Source of the DNA: 21-14-0-10-47-8 sp966211795
Lineage (GTDB): Bacteria > Bdellovibrionota > Bdellovibrionia > Bdellovibrionales > Bdellovibrionaceae
Assembly: GCA_966211795.1 (NCBI GenBank)
Contig: CBIHNW010000015.1
Span: 68,167 to 132,166, forward strand
Length of the DNA: 64,000 bases
Reading direction: 5' to 3'
Of this stretch, positions 1 through 10,375 are shown one piece after another (within the stretch, counting starts at the first letter, position 1; every line of letters starts with the position of its first letter). Below the pieces are notes generated by a model. The model was not told the origin of the DNA and searched no databases. It worked only from the letters and a program-made list of their open reading frames with translations. The position numbers and the translations under genes were made by a program.

Positions 1-2057
<2,057 letters not shown>

Positions 2058-2058
<1 letters not shown>

Positions 2059-2078
2059 ATATCTCTTGAAGAGATATT
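2058..2078 (+). terminator. Putative hairpin after the hybrid kinase
   Basis: A perfect inverted repeat, AATATCTCTT / AAGAGATATT around a single G, overlaps the kinase stop codon and is followed by CTCATTTTAG. The stem is A+T-rich and the T-run is weak, so termination is plausible but not certain. Confidence 0.4.
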
Positions 2079-2138
2079 CTCATTTTAGAGTACGAATCAA
2101 ATTGAGCTTTGCCACAGGTCGACCGATCAGTTGCTAGA

Positions 2139-2960
2139 ATGTCTCAGACCAAAATAGCCTATCGCGAGATGGGAGAAGGCCCTTTGTTGATTTTGTTGCA
2201 CGGGTACGCGGGCAGCGTTTTGCATTGGGACCCCATCGCTCAAAGTCTTAAAGGCAAACACCGCGTGGTGGTGCCGAATCTTTCGCACCTGTTTATGGGC
2301 CGCGATTATTTCACCTTCAGTGAACAGATCGACCAAATCGCCCAGTGGATGAGACAGCATTTTCCGCAGCAGAAAATTCACCTGGCCGGTATCAGTTACG
2401 GCGGCGCCTTGATTTGGGGATTGGCCCTGCGCTATCCCGAGCTGGTGGACCGCACGGTCTTCATCAATCCCATGCCGCCGGCACCGATGAATGTGTTTAG
2501 CATTCCGATCCTGAAAAGTTTTTTTCGACTGCCATGGAGCTCGCAAGCTATCGCCGTGATTCTGCGGACCCCGATGGGACGCATGTTTTTAAAGCGAGCG
2601 GCACAAGTGTTCCGCATTGATCGCGCCGATCTTCTCAGTCAAAACGGGGACCTGCAGGGGCGAAAGCTGTTGTTTGTTTGTCACGTGATCCATCACTTTG
2701 CATTCATTTTGCGCCAAGAAAACTGGCGAGCCTGGAAGATGAGATTGGAAAGTTGGACGCATTTATCGCTTTTGATTTATGACGACAAAGATCCCTTGTT
2801 CGAGCCCAAGACCTATCATGATTTTCAAGAATTAATTGGTTGTGACATCACCCGCGAGATTCACCAGGCGGGGCATATTGCCATTCAGACAAAGCCCCTG
2901 GAGATCGCGGCGATGATCGAAGAATTTTTAGACGTTAAAAGAAGCACCACAGCCGCATGA
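2139..2960 (+). CDS. Alpha/beta-fold hydrolase
   Basis: A 273-residue alpha/beta hydrolase. It shows the oxyanion-hole segment LLHGY near residue 20, the nucleophile elbow GISYGG (Ser86), an acid in IYDDKDPLF, and a C-terminal His in QAGHIAIQ. The family hydrolyses esters, lactones or amides; the substrate here cannot be told. The ATG at 2139 is preferred over an in-frame TTG at 2109 because the fold begins right after it (SQTKIAYREMG), but no strong Shine-Dalgarno is visible. There is no signal peptide. Its 3' end overlaps the convergent Fe-S carrier gene by 33 bases. Confidence 0.88.
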   Translation: MSQTKIAYREMGEGPLLILLHGYAGSVLHWDPIAQSLKGKHRVVVPNLSHLFMGRDYFTFSEQIDQIAQWMRQHFPQQKIHLAGISYGGALIWGLALRYPELVDRTVFINPMPPAPMNVFSIPILKSFFRLPWSSQAIAVILRTPMGRMFLKRAAQVFRIDRADLLSQNGDLQGRKLLFVCHVIHHFAFILRQENWRAWKMRLESWTHLSLLIYDDKDPLFEPKTYHDFQELIGCDITREIHQAGHIAIQTKPLEIAAMIEEFLDVKRSTTAA

Positions 2961-3254
2961 TTTGGTGGCGTTCGGGTTGTTGAAGACAAAGCCTTTGCCA
3001 TTTAGACCACCGGAATACTCAAGCGTCATCCCGATCAAATACAAAAAGCTCTGGCCGTCGACCGCGATTTTTTCGCCAAACGCTTCAAACGTTTTATCAT
3101 TGGTGCGTGGCAGATTGTCGAAATCCATCTTGTAAGACAGACCCGAGCAACCACCTTTTTTCACCTCGACGCGCAGAAAATAAGTCGCATCACGACCTTC
3201 TTCTGATTTCAGAGTTTTCAATTTAGCCGCGGCCGATTCGGATATTTGAATCAT
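2928..3254 (-). CDS. HesB/IscA/ErpA-family iron-sulfur carrier
   Basis: A 108-residue A-type Fe-S carrier that receives clusters from the assembly scaffold and delivers them to apoproteins. The three cluster-ligating cysteines are present: Cys36 in KGGCSG and Cys100/Cys102 in SCGCG, with the usual spacing and length. The ATG at 3254 is preceded by GAAGGACG at good spacing, so a longer in-frame extension is rejected. No SUF or ISC genes adjoin it, so the ErpA, IscA and SufA subtypes cannot be separated. The 3' end overlaps the upstream hydrolase gene tail-to-tail by 33 bases. Confidence 0.93.
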   Translation of the reverse strand: MIQISESAAAKLKTLKSEEGRDATYFLRVEVKKGGCSGLSYKMDFDNLPRTNDKTFEAFGEKIAVDGQSFLYLIGMTLEYSGGLNGKGFVFNNPNATKSCGCGASFNV

Positions 3255-3313
3255 AATTTTTCGTCCTTCAGGTAAAGCGGCACTATAACACAAAGGATCC
3301 TGCGTTTGTAGCC

Positions 3314-3406
3314 ATGAAACTCTTTGCGGCAAGCCTTCCAGAGATGGCGTTTGTCATGATTGGCTTTGGACTGAACGTCGTCGACCTGCGTTTGAATCGA
3401 AGATAA
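3314..3406 (+). other. Possible 30-codon leader ORF ahead of the ribonucleotide reductase
   Basis: The interval contains ATG AAA CTC TTT GCG GCA and runs 30 codons to TAA, ending 41 bases before the nrdJ start. There is no well-placed Shine-Dalgarno (AAAGGA lies about 15 bases upstream). It may be a chance ORF. It is listed because it fills the short control region of nrdJ. Confidence 0.15.
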
Positions 3407-3447
3407 ATCATTGAAATGACTTTGCATTTATGAAAGCCTAGGATCCT

Positions 3448-5730
3448 ATGCAAAGATCCAAAAGCTTGATTTCAACACATTTTGTTCCCTTGAAAGCCGG
3501 AAAGCCCCAGCCTGCGGAAAAACTGTTTCGGTGGAAAAAAGTGGATTGTGAAATTCTGAGCCGCTCGGGCGAAGCGGTGTTTTCGATGAAAGGCGTCGAA
3601 GCGCCCGAGGGATGGTCCCAATTGGCCGTCGAAATTGCGGCCAGCAAATACTTTCGAAAAAATGGGGTCCGGGGCTCGCGGACGGGCTCTGAAACTTCGA
3701 TTCGCCAGTTGGTGAATCGGGTCGTCAGCGCCATCGTCGAAAGTGGCCGGAAGCAAAAATATTTCAACGATGCCAAGTCCGCGAATGTCTTTCGTGAGGA
3801 GCTCACTTACATCTTGCTTGCGCAAAAAGCATCGTTCAACAGTCCGGTGTGGTTTAACTGTGGATTGTTCCAGTCCTATGGAATTGAAACCGATTCGTCG
3901 CATTTTGCTTGGGACGTGAAGAAAAAAAACGTTCGTGCGGTCCAAGGCGCTTACCAGAATCCCCAGGTCTCGGCGTGCTTCATCCAAAAAGTCGAAGATG
4001 ATTTGGAAAGCATCTTTGATCTTCTCAAGAATGAAGCGAAACTTTTTAAATTCGGCTCGGGCAGCGGCACCAATTTTTCGAATCTGCGCAGCAAGTACGA
4101 ATTGCTTTCCGGTGGTGGCACCAGCTCGGGTCTGATTTCTTTTCTCGAAGTTTTGGATCGGGGCGCGGGCTCCATCAAATCCGGCGGCGTCACCCGGCGC
4201 GCGGCCAAGATGGTCTGTCTTGACGTGGATCATCCCGAAATTTTGGATTTCATCGATTGGAAATACAAGGAAGAGAAAAAAGCTCAGGCCTTGATCCGCG
4301 CTGGCTACGAGTCCGATTTTGAGGGCGAGGCCTACCACACGGTTTCGGGACAAAACGCCAACAACTCGGTGCGGGTGAGCGATCTGTTTATGAAATGGGT
4401 CGAGCAAAACAAAAATTGGAAATTAAAGGCGCGCACCAATGGTCAAGTGATTCAAGAAATCCCGGCTCGTGAGGTCTGGAAAAAAATCATCTCGAGCAGT
4501 TGGTTTTGTGCGGATCCCGGTCTTCAGTTTCACGATACGATTCAAGCCTGGCACACCTGTCCCCAGTCTGGTGAAATCCGCGGCAGCAACCCCTGCAGCG
4601 AGTATATGTTCCTGGATGATTCCGCCTGCAACCTGGCGAGCTTAAATCTCCTTTCGTTTCAAGATGTCGACGGCAGCTTCGATTGGGCTTCTTACGAGCA
4701 CACGGCGCGGGTGATGTTGATCGCGCAAGACATCCTGGTTGATTTTGCCAGTTATCCCACTTTGAAAATCGCGCAGAACAGTCATGATTATCGACCGCTT
4801 GGTTTGGGCTTTGCGGGACTGGGCGCTTTTTTGATGCGGCGGGGTTTACCCTATGATTCAGCGGCGGCACGTTCATGGGCAGGGGCATTGACGGCAAACC
4901 TGCACGGCATCGCTTACCTGACCAGTGCAGAATTGGCAGCAAAGATGGGTGCCTTTGCCGGTTACCGAAAAAATAAATCGGCAATGACCAAGGTGATTCG
5001 AAAACATAAAGCCGCGTTGAAAAGTATCGAATGGTCTTTTCTGCCTCTGCAAACCAAAGCACGCTTGCTTGAAATTTACGACCAACTCTCAAGTCTCGGA
5101 GCCAAGGCTGGTTTCCGAAATTCGCAAGTGACCGTGATGGCCCCGACGGGAACCATCGGGTTGGTGATGGATTGTGACACCACCGGGGTCGAACCTGAAT
5201 TTTCATTGGTGAAATTTAAAAAGATGGTCGGTGGCGGAAAAGTTCAAATCGTGTCTCAATCCGTGCATCAGGCGCTCACGAGATTGGGATATTCTCCAGC
5301 GCAAATCACCAAGATCGAAAAGCATGTGAACGAGACGGGGATGATCGAAGATGCTCCGGGAATGCAAGCCCAACATCTACCGGTTTTTGATTGCGCGAAT
5401 AAGAATGGCCTGACGGGCCAACGCTATTTGCGTCCCGAAGCCCATCTCTTGATGATGGCGGCCATTCAACCTTTTCTGAGCGGCGCGATTTCGAAGACGG
5501 TGAATCTTCCGAATGAAAGCACGTCAGAAGATGTGTCGCGAATTTACAAAGAGGCCTGGCGGTTGGGATTAAAGGCGATCGCCATCTACCGAGATGGCTC
5601 GAAGCTCAGTCAACCCCTGACGGTGAAAGAAGGCGGACCGGTCTGCCCCGAATGCGGCGGCACCACCGAGGTCTCAGGAAATTGCTATCGCTGCGTCAAT
5701 TGTGGATTCACCACCGGCTGTGTCAGTTAA
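3448..5730 (+). CDS. nrdJ: Adenosylcobalamin-dependent (class II) ribonucleotide reductase
   Basis: A 760-residue class II ribonucleotide reductase, making deoxyribonucleotides with adenosylcobalamin as radical source. Visible features are the redox-active Cys177 (SACFIQ), the glycine-rich GSGSGTNFS segment, the active-site loop NPCSEY at 381-386 (Asn381, Cys383, Glu385), the MAPTGTIG phosphate-binding segment, and a C-terminal Cys-rich tail (CPECGG...CYRCVNCG...GC) that resembles a zinc ribbon and may carry the reducing thiols. The start ATG follows AGGATC. No class I or III subunits and no B12 biosynthesis genes are in the window. The stop codon overlaps that of the convergent lipocalin gene. 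Confidence 0.96.
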   Translation: MQRSKSLISTHFVPLKAGKPQPAEKLFRWKKVDCEILSRSGEAVFSMKGVEAPEGWSQLAVEIAASKYFRKNGVRGSRTGSETSIRQLVNRVVSAIVESGRKQKYFNDAKSANVFREELTYILLAQKASFNSPVWFNCGLFQSYGIETDSSHFAWDVKKKNVRAVQGAYQNPQVSACFIQKVEDDLESIFDLLKNEAKLFKFGSGSGTNFSNLRSKYELLSGGGTSSGLISFLEVLDRGAGSIKSGGVTRRAAKMVCLDVDHPEILDFIDWKYKEEKKAQALIRAGYESDFEGEAYHTVSGQNANNSVRVSDLFMKWVEQNKNWKLKARTNGQVIQEIPAREVWKKIISSSWFCADPGLQFHDTIQAWHTCPQSGEIRGSNPCSEYMFLDDSACNLASLNLLSFQDVDGSFDWASYEHTARVMLIAQDILVDFASYPTLKIAQNSHDYRPLGLGFAGLGAFLMRRGLPYDSAAARSWAGALTANLHGIAYLTSAELAAKMGAFAGYRKNKSAMTKVIRKHKAALKSIEWSFLPLQTKARLLEIYDQLSSLGAKAGFRNSQVTVMAPTGTIGLVMDCDTTGVEPEFSLVKFKKMVGGGKVQIVSQSVHQALTRLGYSPAQITKIEKHVNETGMIEDAPGMQAQHLPVFDCANKNGLTGQRYLRPEAHLLMMAAIQPFLSGAISKTVNLPNESTSEDVSRIYKEAWRLGLKAIAIYRDGSKLSQPLTVKEGGPVCPECGGTTEVSGNCYRCVNCGFTTGCVS

Positions 5731-6239
5731 GAAACGGGATCCCAGATCTGCGGAACTTTTCGCAACGTCGAAAGGTCATAGTCCCAGCCTTCCAGTTTTT
5801 TCAGCAGCATCAGGTAGGTCTCATCATCGAGATGGGGCTTTCGTGCCAAGAGCCAGATGAAATTTTTCGAAGTGGTGCCAATCAAAGTCCAACTGTAATC
5901 CGAAGCGACTTCGAGAACCTGGTAATTGAATTTCATTGGCCAAAAAAATTGAACTTTCCATTCTGCATTGCTTTGTCGGTCGCTGATCCAAGCTTTCTGT
6001 GGATAGTGTTTCAGCGGGCCATCGGATGAACCTTCATTGTGATGGTACAGGATATCAAGCCGTTCATCAGCCGGGTTCCAGTGAAAGGACTCGACCGCAT
6101 TCGTCGCGTTGGTTTCAAACGGTGTCGGAATGTGAGCGATGACGTACCAATCTCCCATGAATTGATCGAGATCGACAAATAAAGCGTGCGGCAGTGGGGA
6201 TTGCTTATGGTGACTGTTTGTTTGGGACTGAGAAATCAT
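5727..6239 (-). CDS. Lipocalin-family protein (Blc-like, no lipobox)
   Basis: A 170-residue lipocalin. The N-terminal signature is FMGDWYVIAHIP (the GxW motif of strand A), followed by repeated beta-strand segments and WLLARKP near the C-terminus, matching bacterial Blc proteins that bind lipophilic ligands. Unlike E. coli Blc it has no visible signal peptide or lipobox: the first 25 residues are polar and His-rich. Either it is cytoplasmic or the true start differs. Its 5' end overlaps the 3' end of the CinA-like gene by 35 bases on the same strand, suggesting one transcript. Confidence 0.85.
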   Translation of the reverse strand: MISQSQTNSHHKQSPLPHALFVDLDQFMGDWYVIAHIPTPFETNATNAVESFHWNPADERLDILYHHNEGSSDGPLKHYPQKAWISDRQSNAEWKVQFFWPMKFNYQVLEVASDYSWTLIGTTSKNFIWLLARKPHLDDETYLMLLKKLEGWDYDLSTLRKVPQIWDPVS

Positions 6240-7350
6240 CGGACAACTCCTTCATCCAAAAAACTAGAGCCATTTCAGCATAGAACTGTTGCTCTCGCTC
6301 TTTTAAAAGAAAGGACTTGTAAGGTGACATGAAAATTTGATTTCGCGTTTGGCCGTGATGTCTCATGGCAGCCCGGCCCGAAGAAAAACTGTCTTCTTTC
6401 AAAGTGAGCGAGAGCACATTTCCGGGAAGGTCTCCGACCTCGATATCGCTCGAAAAATGCAGCTTTCGCTCTTTCAACAAGGGCTGACAGTAAGGAAAGA
6501 GTCGCTTCAATAAAAAAGATCCCGGGATCTGGTCGCAAATCCACACATGGTCAAATTTTCGCAAGAATCCAGCAACGATTTCGGCCGCGTCCTCGCTATT
6601 TCGCAAAATGGAAATGGGTCCAATGGCCGCTTCGACCGCTTGAATCCATTTCTGTGCTTTTCCATTTTCTGATTTGAGAAAACTCATTTTCACTTCGACG
6701 AAGGGCATGTGCACGCGGTAGCCTTTTTCCACAAAATCACAGCCCTTTAATGCGGCCTCGACTTTGTCGGCGACATCGGATTCTCCTAAGCCAATCGTAT
6801 CCCAAGAGAGCGTGATCAATGCATCAACGGTGGCCGTTTTCTTTTGCAGATAAGATTGCAGATGATCTTGCCAGATGGCTTCGATCTCGCGCGGTGGCCC
6901 CGGCAAAACGAAGATCGTTTTTCCCTGGTGTTCAATTTGAAAAGCATTGGCAGTTCCCATGCGATTTTTGAGAATCATCGAGCCTTCCGGAAAATAACAT
7001 TGCTGCTTCTGAATTTCTTTGGCTTCAATGCCACGCGGAATCAGTCGCTCTTGAATGTGCGTCCATGAAGCCTCGTCCCATATCATCTGACGATTGAGCC
7101 ACTGTGCCACAATTTCACGAGTGAAGTCGTCGCTGGTTGGACCCAATCCTCCCGTGACAAAAAGCAAATCAGAGCGGTCCCAGCAAAATTGCAATGCCTG
7201 CAAAATCAGCTCTTTCTCGTCGGGAACAACCAAATGCATCGACGTGGGAACGCCGAATTTCATCATGGATTCGGAAATCCACTGTCCGTTGCGATTTAAA
7301 ATTTGTCCGTTGGTCAATTCGGTACCAACACCCAGCACGCTGATTTTCAT
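6205..7350 (-). CDS. CinA-like molybdopterin-binding-domain protein with a degenerate C-terminal half
   Basis: A 381-residue protein. The N-terminal ~170 residues are a clear MoCF/CinA domain: ISVLGVGTELTNGQ, VTGGLGPTSDD, then FVLPGPPREIEAIW. This fold gives CinA its ADP-ribose/NMN-related pyrophosphatase activity. The last ~130 residues sit where CinA has its PncC deamidase domain, but the serine-containing ESCTGG box is not recognisable (the equivalent region reads CDQIPGSFLLKRL). The C-terminal half therefore looks divergent or inactive. ATG 7350 is chosen because the conserved domain starts immediately. It lies upstream of, and overlaps, the lipocalin gene. Confidence 0.82.
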   Translation of the reverse strand: MKISVLGVGTELTNGQILNRNGQWISESMMKFGVPTSMHLVVPDEKELILQALQFCWDRSDLLFVTGGLGPTSDDFTREIVAQWLNRQMIWDEASWTHIQERLIPRGIEAKEIQKQQCYFPEGSMILKNRMGTANAFQIEHQGKTIFVLPGPPREIEAIWQDHLQSYLQKKTATVDALITLSWDTIGLGESDVADKVEAALKGCDFVEKGYRVHMPFVEVKMSFLKSENGKAQKWIQAVEAAIGPISILRNSEDAAEIVAGFLRKFDHVWICDQIPGSFLLKRLFPYCQPLLKERKLHFSSDIEVGDLPGNVLSLTLKEDSFSSGRAAMRHHGQTRNQIFMSPYKSFLLKEREQQFYAEMALVFWMKELSDDFSVPNKQSP

Positions 7351-7428
7351 CGATTTCAAGGGTAGCGATGATTGCCAAAGCAATCACGGGATGGCAGACT
7401 GCATTAGCCGAATTACAAGGAGTTTCGC

Positions 7429-8643
7429 ATGTCGATCACGGTTTCGCTGACGGATTACGACCTTTACAATCCCACCTCCGAGCATGGAATGCTGCGTGAG
7501 ACGGTGCGCGCCTTTGTTTCTGCCGAAGTCGAGCCGCAAGCTCACGAGCACGATAAAAAAGAGAAATTCAATCTTCCCTTGTTTCGCAAATTGGGCGAGC
7601 TCGGTCTTCTGGGAATCACCGTGCCCGATGCTTATGGTGGCGCAGGTATGGATGCGCTCGCCGCCGTCATCGTGCATGAAGAGCTGTCTTATTCCGATCC
7701 TGGTTTTTGTCTGGCTTACCTCGCGCACTCGATGTTGATGGTGAATAACTTTGCGATGAATGCATCGGAAGAGCAAAAGCAGCGCGTGCTTCCCAAAGTA
7801 TGCAGCGGCGAGTGGGTGGGTGCGATGGCAATGTCAGAACCCGCCATCGGCACCGACGTGATGGGCATGCAGACAACGGCGGTTCGTCAGGGTGATTCTT
7901 ATATTTTAAATGGTCGCAAGATGTGGATCACCAACGGAACTTTGGATGACAATAAAACTCCGGCCGATTGCGTTTTGGTTTACGCCAAGACCGGAGAAAA
8001 AAATGGCCGCGCTTTGATTTCGACATTTTTGGTCGAGAAAACTCATCCCGGTTACGTTGTTGGACAAAAGATCACCGATAAGCTCGGAATGCGCGCATCG
8101 AACACGGCCGAATTGGTTTTCGATAACTGCAAAGTTCCCGCATCCGCATTGCTGGGGCACGAAGGTGATTCCATGCTGCACATGATGCGAAATCTCGAGA
8201 TCGAGCGTCTGACGTTAGCGGCGATGGGGCTTGGGATCGCCAAGCGCTCGCTTGAAATCATGAATCGTTACGCACAAGAGCGAGAAGCTTTCGGCAAACC
8301 GCTTTCTGCTTTCGGGCAAATGCAAAAGTACATCGCCGAAAGTTATGCCGAATACAAAGCGGCCCGCGCTTACGTCTACGAAACTGCACGCTTGATGCGA
8401 TTGGATCGCGAAGGCAATCGCCTGGATTCCGATGGCGCTAAGATGATCGCCACCACCATGTCAAAAAACGTGGCGGACCGAGCGATCCAAGTCTTAGGCG
8501 GCTACGGTTACGTCGGCGAGTACACGGTTGAACGCCTGTGGCGGGACGCAAAGCTGCTCGAAATCGGCGGCGGTACACTCGAAGCACACCAAAAAAACAT
8601 CGCCCGCGACCTCGCCAAAAACTCGGCACCGATCATGCGCTAA
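7429..8643 (+). CDS. Acyl-CoA dehydrogenase
   Basis: A 404-residue FAD-dependent acyl-CoA dehydrogenase that oxidises an acyl-CoA to the 2-enoyl-CoA and passes electrons to ETF. It has the three-domain layout: an alpha-helical N-terminus, a middle beta-domain (AMSEPAIGTDVMGMQTTA; MWITNG), and a C-terminal helical domain (QEREAFGKPLSAFGQMQ; QVLGGYGYVGEYTVERLWRD). A Glu in GGTLEAHQ sits at the usual catalytic-loop place of the short/medium-chain group. The start follows AAGGAG at good spacing. It is most like isovaleryl- or short-chain-type enzymes, but chain length cannot be fixed. No beta-oxidation partners are adjacent. Confidence 0.93.
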   Translation: MSITVSLTDYDLYNPTSEHGMLRETVRAFVSAEVEPQAHEHDKKEKFNLPLFRKLGELGLLGITVPDAYGGAGMDALAAVIVHEELSYSDPGFCLAYLAHSMLMVNNFAMNASEEQKQRVLPKVCSGEWVGAMAMSEPAIGTDVMGMQTTAVRQGDSYILNGRKMWITNGTLDDNKTPADCVLVYAKTGEKNGRALISTFLVEKTHPGYVVGQKITDKLGMRASNTAELVFDNCKVPASALLGHEGDSMLHMMRNLEIERLTLAAMGLGIAKRSLEIMNRYAQEREAFGKPLSAFGQMQKYIAESYAEYKAARAYVYETARLMRLDREGNRLDSDGAKMIATTMSKNVADRAIQVLGGYGYVGEYTVERLWRDAKLLEIGGGTLEAHQKNIARDLAKNSAPIMR

Positions 8644-8829
8644 GAACCTTGTCTTCGGAGAGTAGACTTCGAGAGCGCTCCGTGTGCCACTGTTGGATTT
8701 TTGACCAACATATTGGATTTTAAATGGCGGTCACTCTCGAGATAGGTTAGAATGTCAGCATCTGGACGGACAGCCAATAAGACCACTTGCTCCCAAACTC
8801 TACCAAGACAATCCAGAATCCCTCACGCT
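8644..8829 (-). pseudogene. Possible gene remnant between acyl-CoA dehydrogenase and TrmH genes
   Basis: On the minus strand a frame of about 60 codons is open from a TGA near 8829 to a TAG at about 8641-8643. It reads GRVWEQVVLLAVRPDADIL at its start and ends in LSKSTLRRQGS. It has protein-like composition but no start codon at its head and no Shine-Dalgarno. It may be the tail of a decayed gene. The family was not recognised. Confidence 0.25.
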
Positions 8830-8931
8830 CTTCAACTCAAACCCTCCAAACGACATCAACCAGTTGGTTGAGTGTCAATTGAGGGGCATTTCCATTCTCC
8901 TTCTCTACAGCCACCCTTGTTTCCCCACAAG

Positions 8932-9702
8932 ATGCGGACCCGGCTCCTCGACGCGATTGCAAAATCATTCAAGGGGTGGGATAAGCAGGCCCAGATGTTT
9001 CCATTTCAAGAACAAATCCTGATTGATCACCAATACAAAGCCCCTTACCAAGAGGTTTTGAAGCATGTATGGCCGCTTTTGACCGAAGAGCGTCGAGCGA
9101 AAATCGAGCGGGTGGTGCAGGGGCGATGTTTTTCTAATGTCGTGGTGATGGAATGCATCTACGACCGCGGAAATATCAGTGCGGTCATGCGATCAGCCGA
9201 AGCCATGGGCTTAGGGCAAATCCATTTGATCGAGCAGCAAGGCGATAAGTTTCGCGAAAGTCAGCGCACCACCGCCGGTGCCGACAAATGGGTCGAAGTG
9301 CAAAAGTGGAAACAAACCACCGATTGCATCAAATCGTTGAAAGCCCAAGGCAAACAAATCATCGTCACGCATTTAGACTCGACATCTAAGCCGATTGCAG
9401 AAATCGATTTCTCAAAGCCTTCGGCATTGGTTCTGGGAAACGAGAAAGATGGAGTTTCGAAAGAAATGATTGAAGCCGCCGATCACCGGGTGATCATCCC
9501 GATGGAAGGTTTTGTGCAAAGCTATAACATATCGGTGGCAGGCGCCTTGTGCTTCTATCAGATGTACCAAAGTCATCTCTTGAAAACGGGCCGTGCCGGA
9601 GATTTGACCGACACTGAAAAAGATATCCTGAAAGCGGTCTACGCCGCCCGAACCCTGGATTCCAGCCGCCAAATTTTGGAAGCCATTGCCAGCAAGGGCT
9701 AA
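8932..9702 (+). CDS. TrmH/SpoU-family RNA 2'-O-methyltransferase
   Basis: A SPOUT-class RNA ribose methyltransferase most like TrmH (tRNA Gm18). SpoU motif 1 is NISAVMRSAEAMG, motif 2 is LVLGNEKDGVS, and motif 3 is IPMEGFVQSYNISVAGAL with the SAM-binding knot. The LTEERRAKIERVVQ segment before motif 1 matches the TrmH N-terminus. The start is uncertain: GTG 8872, ATG 8932 and ATG 8995 are all in frame and none has a strong Shine-Dalgarno. 8932 is a compromise, since conserved sequence begins only near 9080. It is followed at 18 bases by queF, another tRNA modification gene, so a shared transcript is likely. Confidence 0.87.
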   Translation: MRTRLLDAIAKSFKGWDKQAQMFPFQEQILIDHQYKAPYQEVLKHVWPLLTEERRAKIERVVQGRCFSNVVVMECIYDRGNISAVMRSAEAMGLGQIHLIEQQGDKFRESQRTTAGADKWVEVQKWKQTTDCIKSLKAQGKQIIVTHLDSTSKPIAEIDFSKPSALVLGNEKDGVSKEMIEAADHRVIIPMEGFVQSYNISVAGALCFYQMYQSHLLKTGRAGDLTDTEKDILKAVYAARTLDSSRQILEAIASKG

Positions 9703-9720
9703 ATCCATTAAAAGCCAAGC

Positions 9721-10221
9721 ATGGCAAAAACTAGAAACTCTGAATTGAAGTCCTTTGCTTTGGGTCAAAAATCCGAAGTTCCCGCAACCTACGCTCCGGA
9801 AGTGCTCGAGGCTTTCGATAACAAGAATCCAAAAAGCATCGCCTGGACCAGCCTGATCTGCACCGAGTTCACTTCGCTTTGTCCGAAAACGGGGCAGCCT
9901 GACTTCGCTAAAATCTACATCAACTATATCGCCGATAAAAAGATGGTCGAAAGCAAGTCTTTGAAATTGTACCTTTTTAGCTTTCGCAATCATGGCGATT
10001 TTCATGAAGACTGCGTGCTAACAATTTGTGACGATCTTTTTAAACTGATGAAGCCCAAATACATCGAAGTCATGGGTGAATTCACGCCTCGTGGAGGCAT
10101 CGCGATTTTTCCCTTCGCTTCCAGCAGCAATTCGGAAGAAGCTTTTCGCGACATGAAGACCCTGCGCATGATGAACTACTCGCCGGGCAAATATTCAATG
10201 GAGCTTTCAAAGCTTTATTAG
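9721..10221 (+). CDS. queF: NADPH-dependent 7-cyano-7-deazaguanine reductase
   Basis: A 166-residue unimodular QueF that reduces preQ0 to preQ1 in queuosine biosynthesis. The catalytic Cys54 is in EFTSLCP and the proton-donor Asp61 in TGQPDF, at the same spacing as characterised short QueF enzymes. The NADPH-binding ESKSLKLY motif and the FHE motif are also present. Length is normal for the type I enzyme. The rest of the queuosine pathway is not in the window. The upstream TrmH-family gene makes a small tRNA-modification pair. Confidence 0.95.
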   Translation: MAKTRNSELKSFALGQKSEVPATYAPEVLEAFDNKNPKSIAWTSLICTEFTSLCPKTGQPDFAKIYINYIADKKMVESKSLKLYLFSFRNHGDFHEDCVLTICDDLFKLMKPKYIEVMGEFTPRGGIAIFPFASSSNSEEAFRDMKTLRMMNYSPGKYSMELSKLY

Positions 10222-10264
10222 AAGCGAATCCCGAGAAAGCTGTCTCAGGATGCTTAGAAACGGT

Positions 10265-10282
10265 GCCTGGAGCAATCCAGGC
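10265..10282. repeat. Perfect hairpin with GCAA loop downstream of queF
   Basis: GCCTGGA-GCAA-TCCAGGC forms a 7-bp stem closed by a GNRA-type tetraloop. No T-run follows, so it is not a classic intrinsic terminator. It could stabilise the queF transcript 3' end. Confidence 0.5.
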
Positions 10283-10302
10283 TCCAGAGAGCAAACCAGT
10301 CT

Positions 10303-10359
10303 CCAATGAGCAACCCCGACGCCAATGAGCAACCCCGACGCCAATGAGCGATCGGGGTT
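10303..10359. repeat. Tandem 19-bp repeat ending in an 8-bp inverted repeat
   Basis: Two identical copies of a 19-bp unit (CCAATGAGCAACCCCGACG) lie head-to-tail at 10303-10321 and 10322-10340, followed by a third partial unit to about 10350. The AACCCCGA in the repeat can pair with TCGGGGTT at 10352-10359. It lies between the convergent queF and secreted-protein genes. Confidence 0.75.
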
Positions 10360-10375
10360 CCCGTCAATACAACCA

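Noticed and set aside
3472..4407. Minus-strand frame (311 codons) inside nrdJ
   Set aside because: It lies wholly within the class II reductase coding sequence with no start signal.
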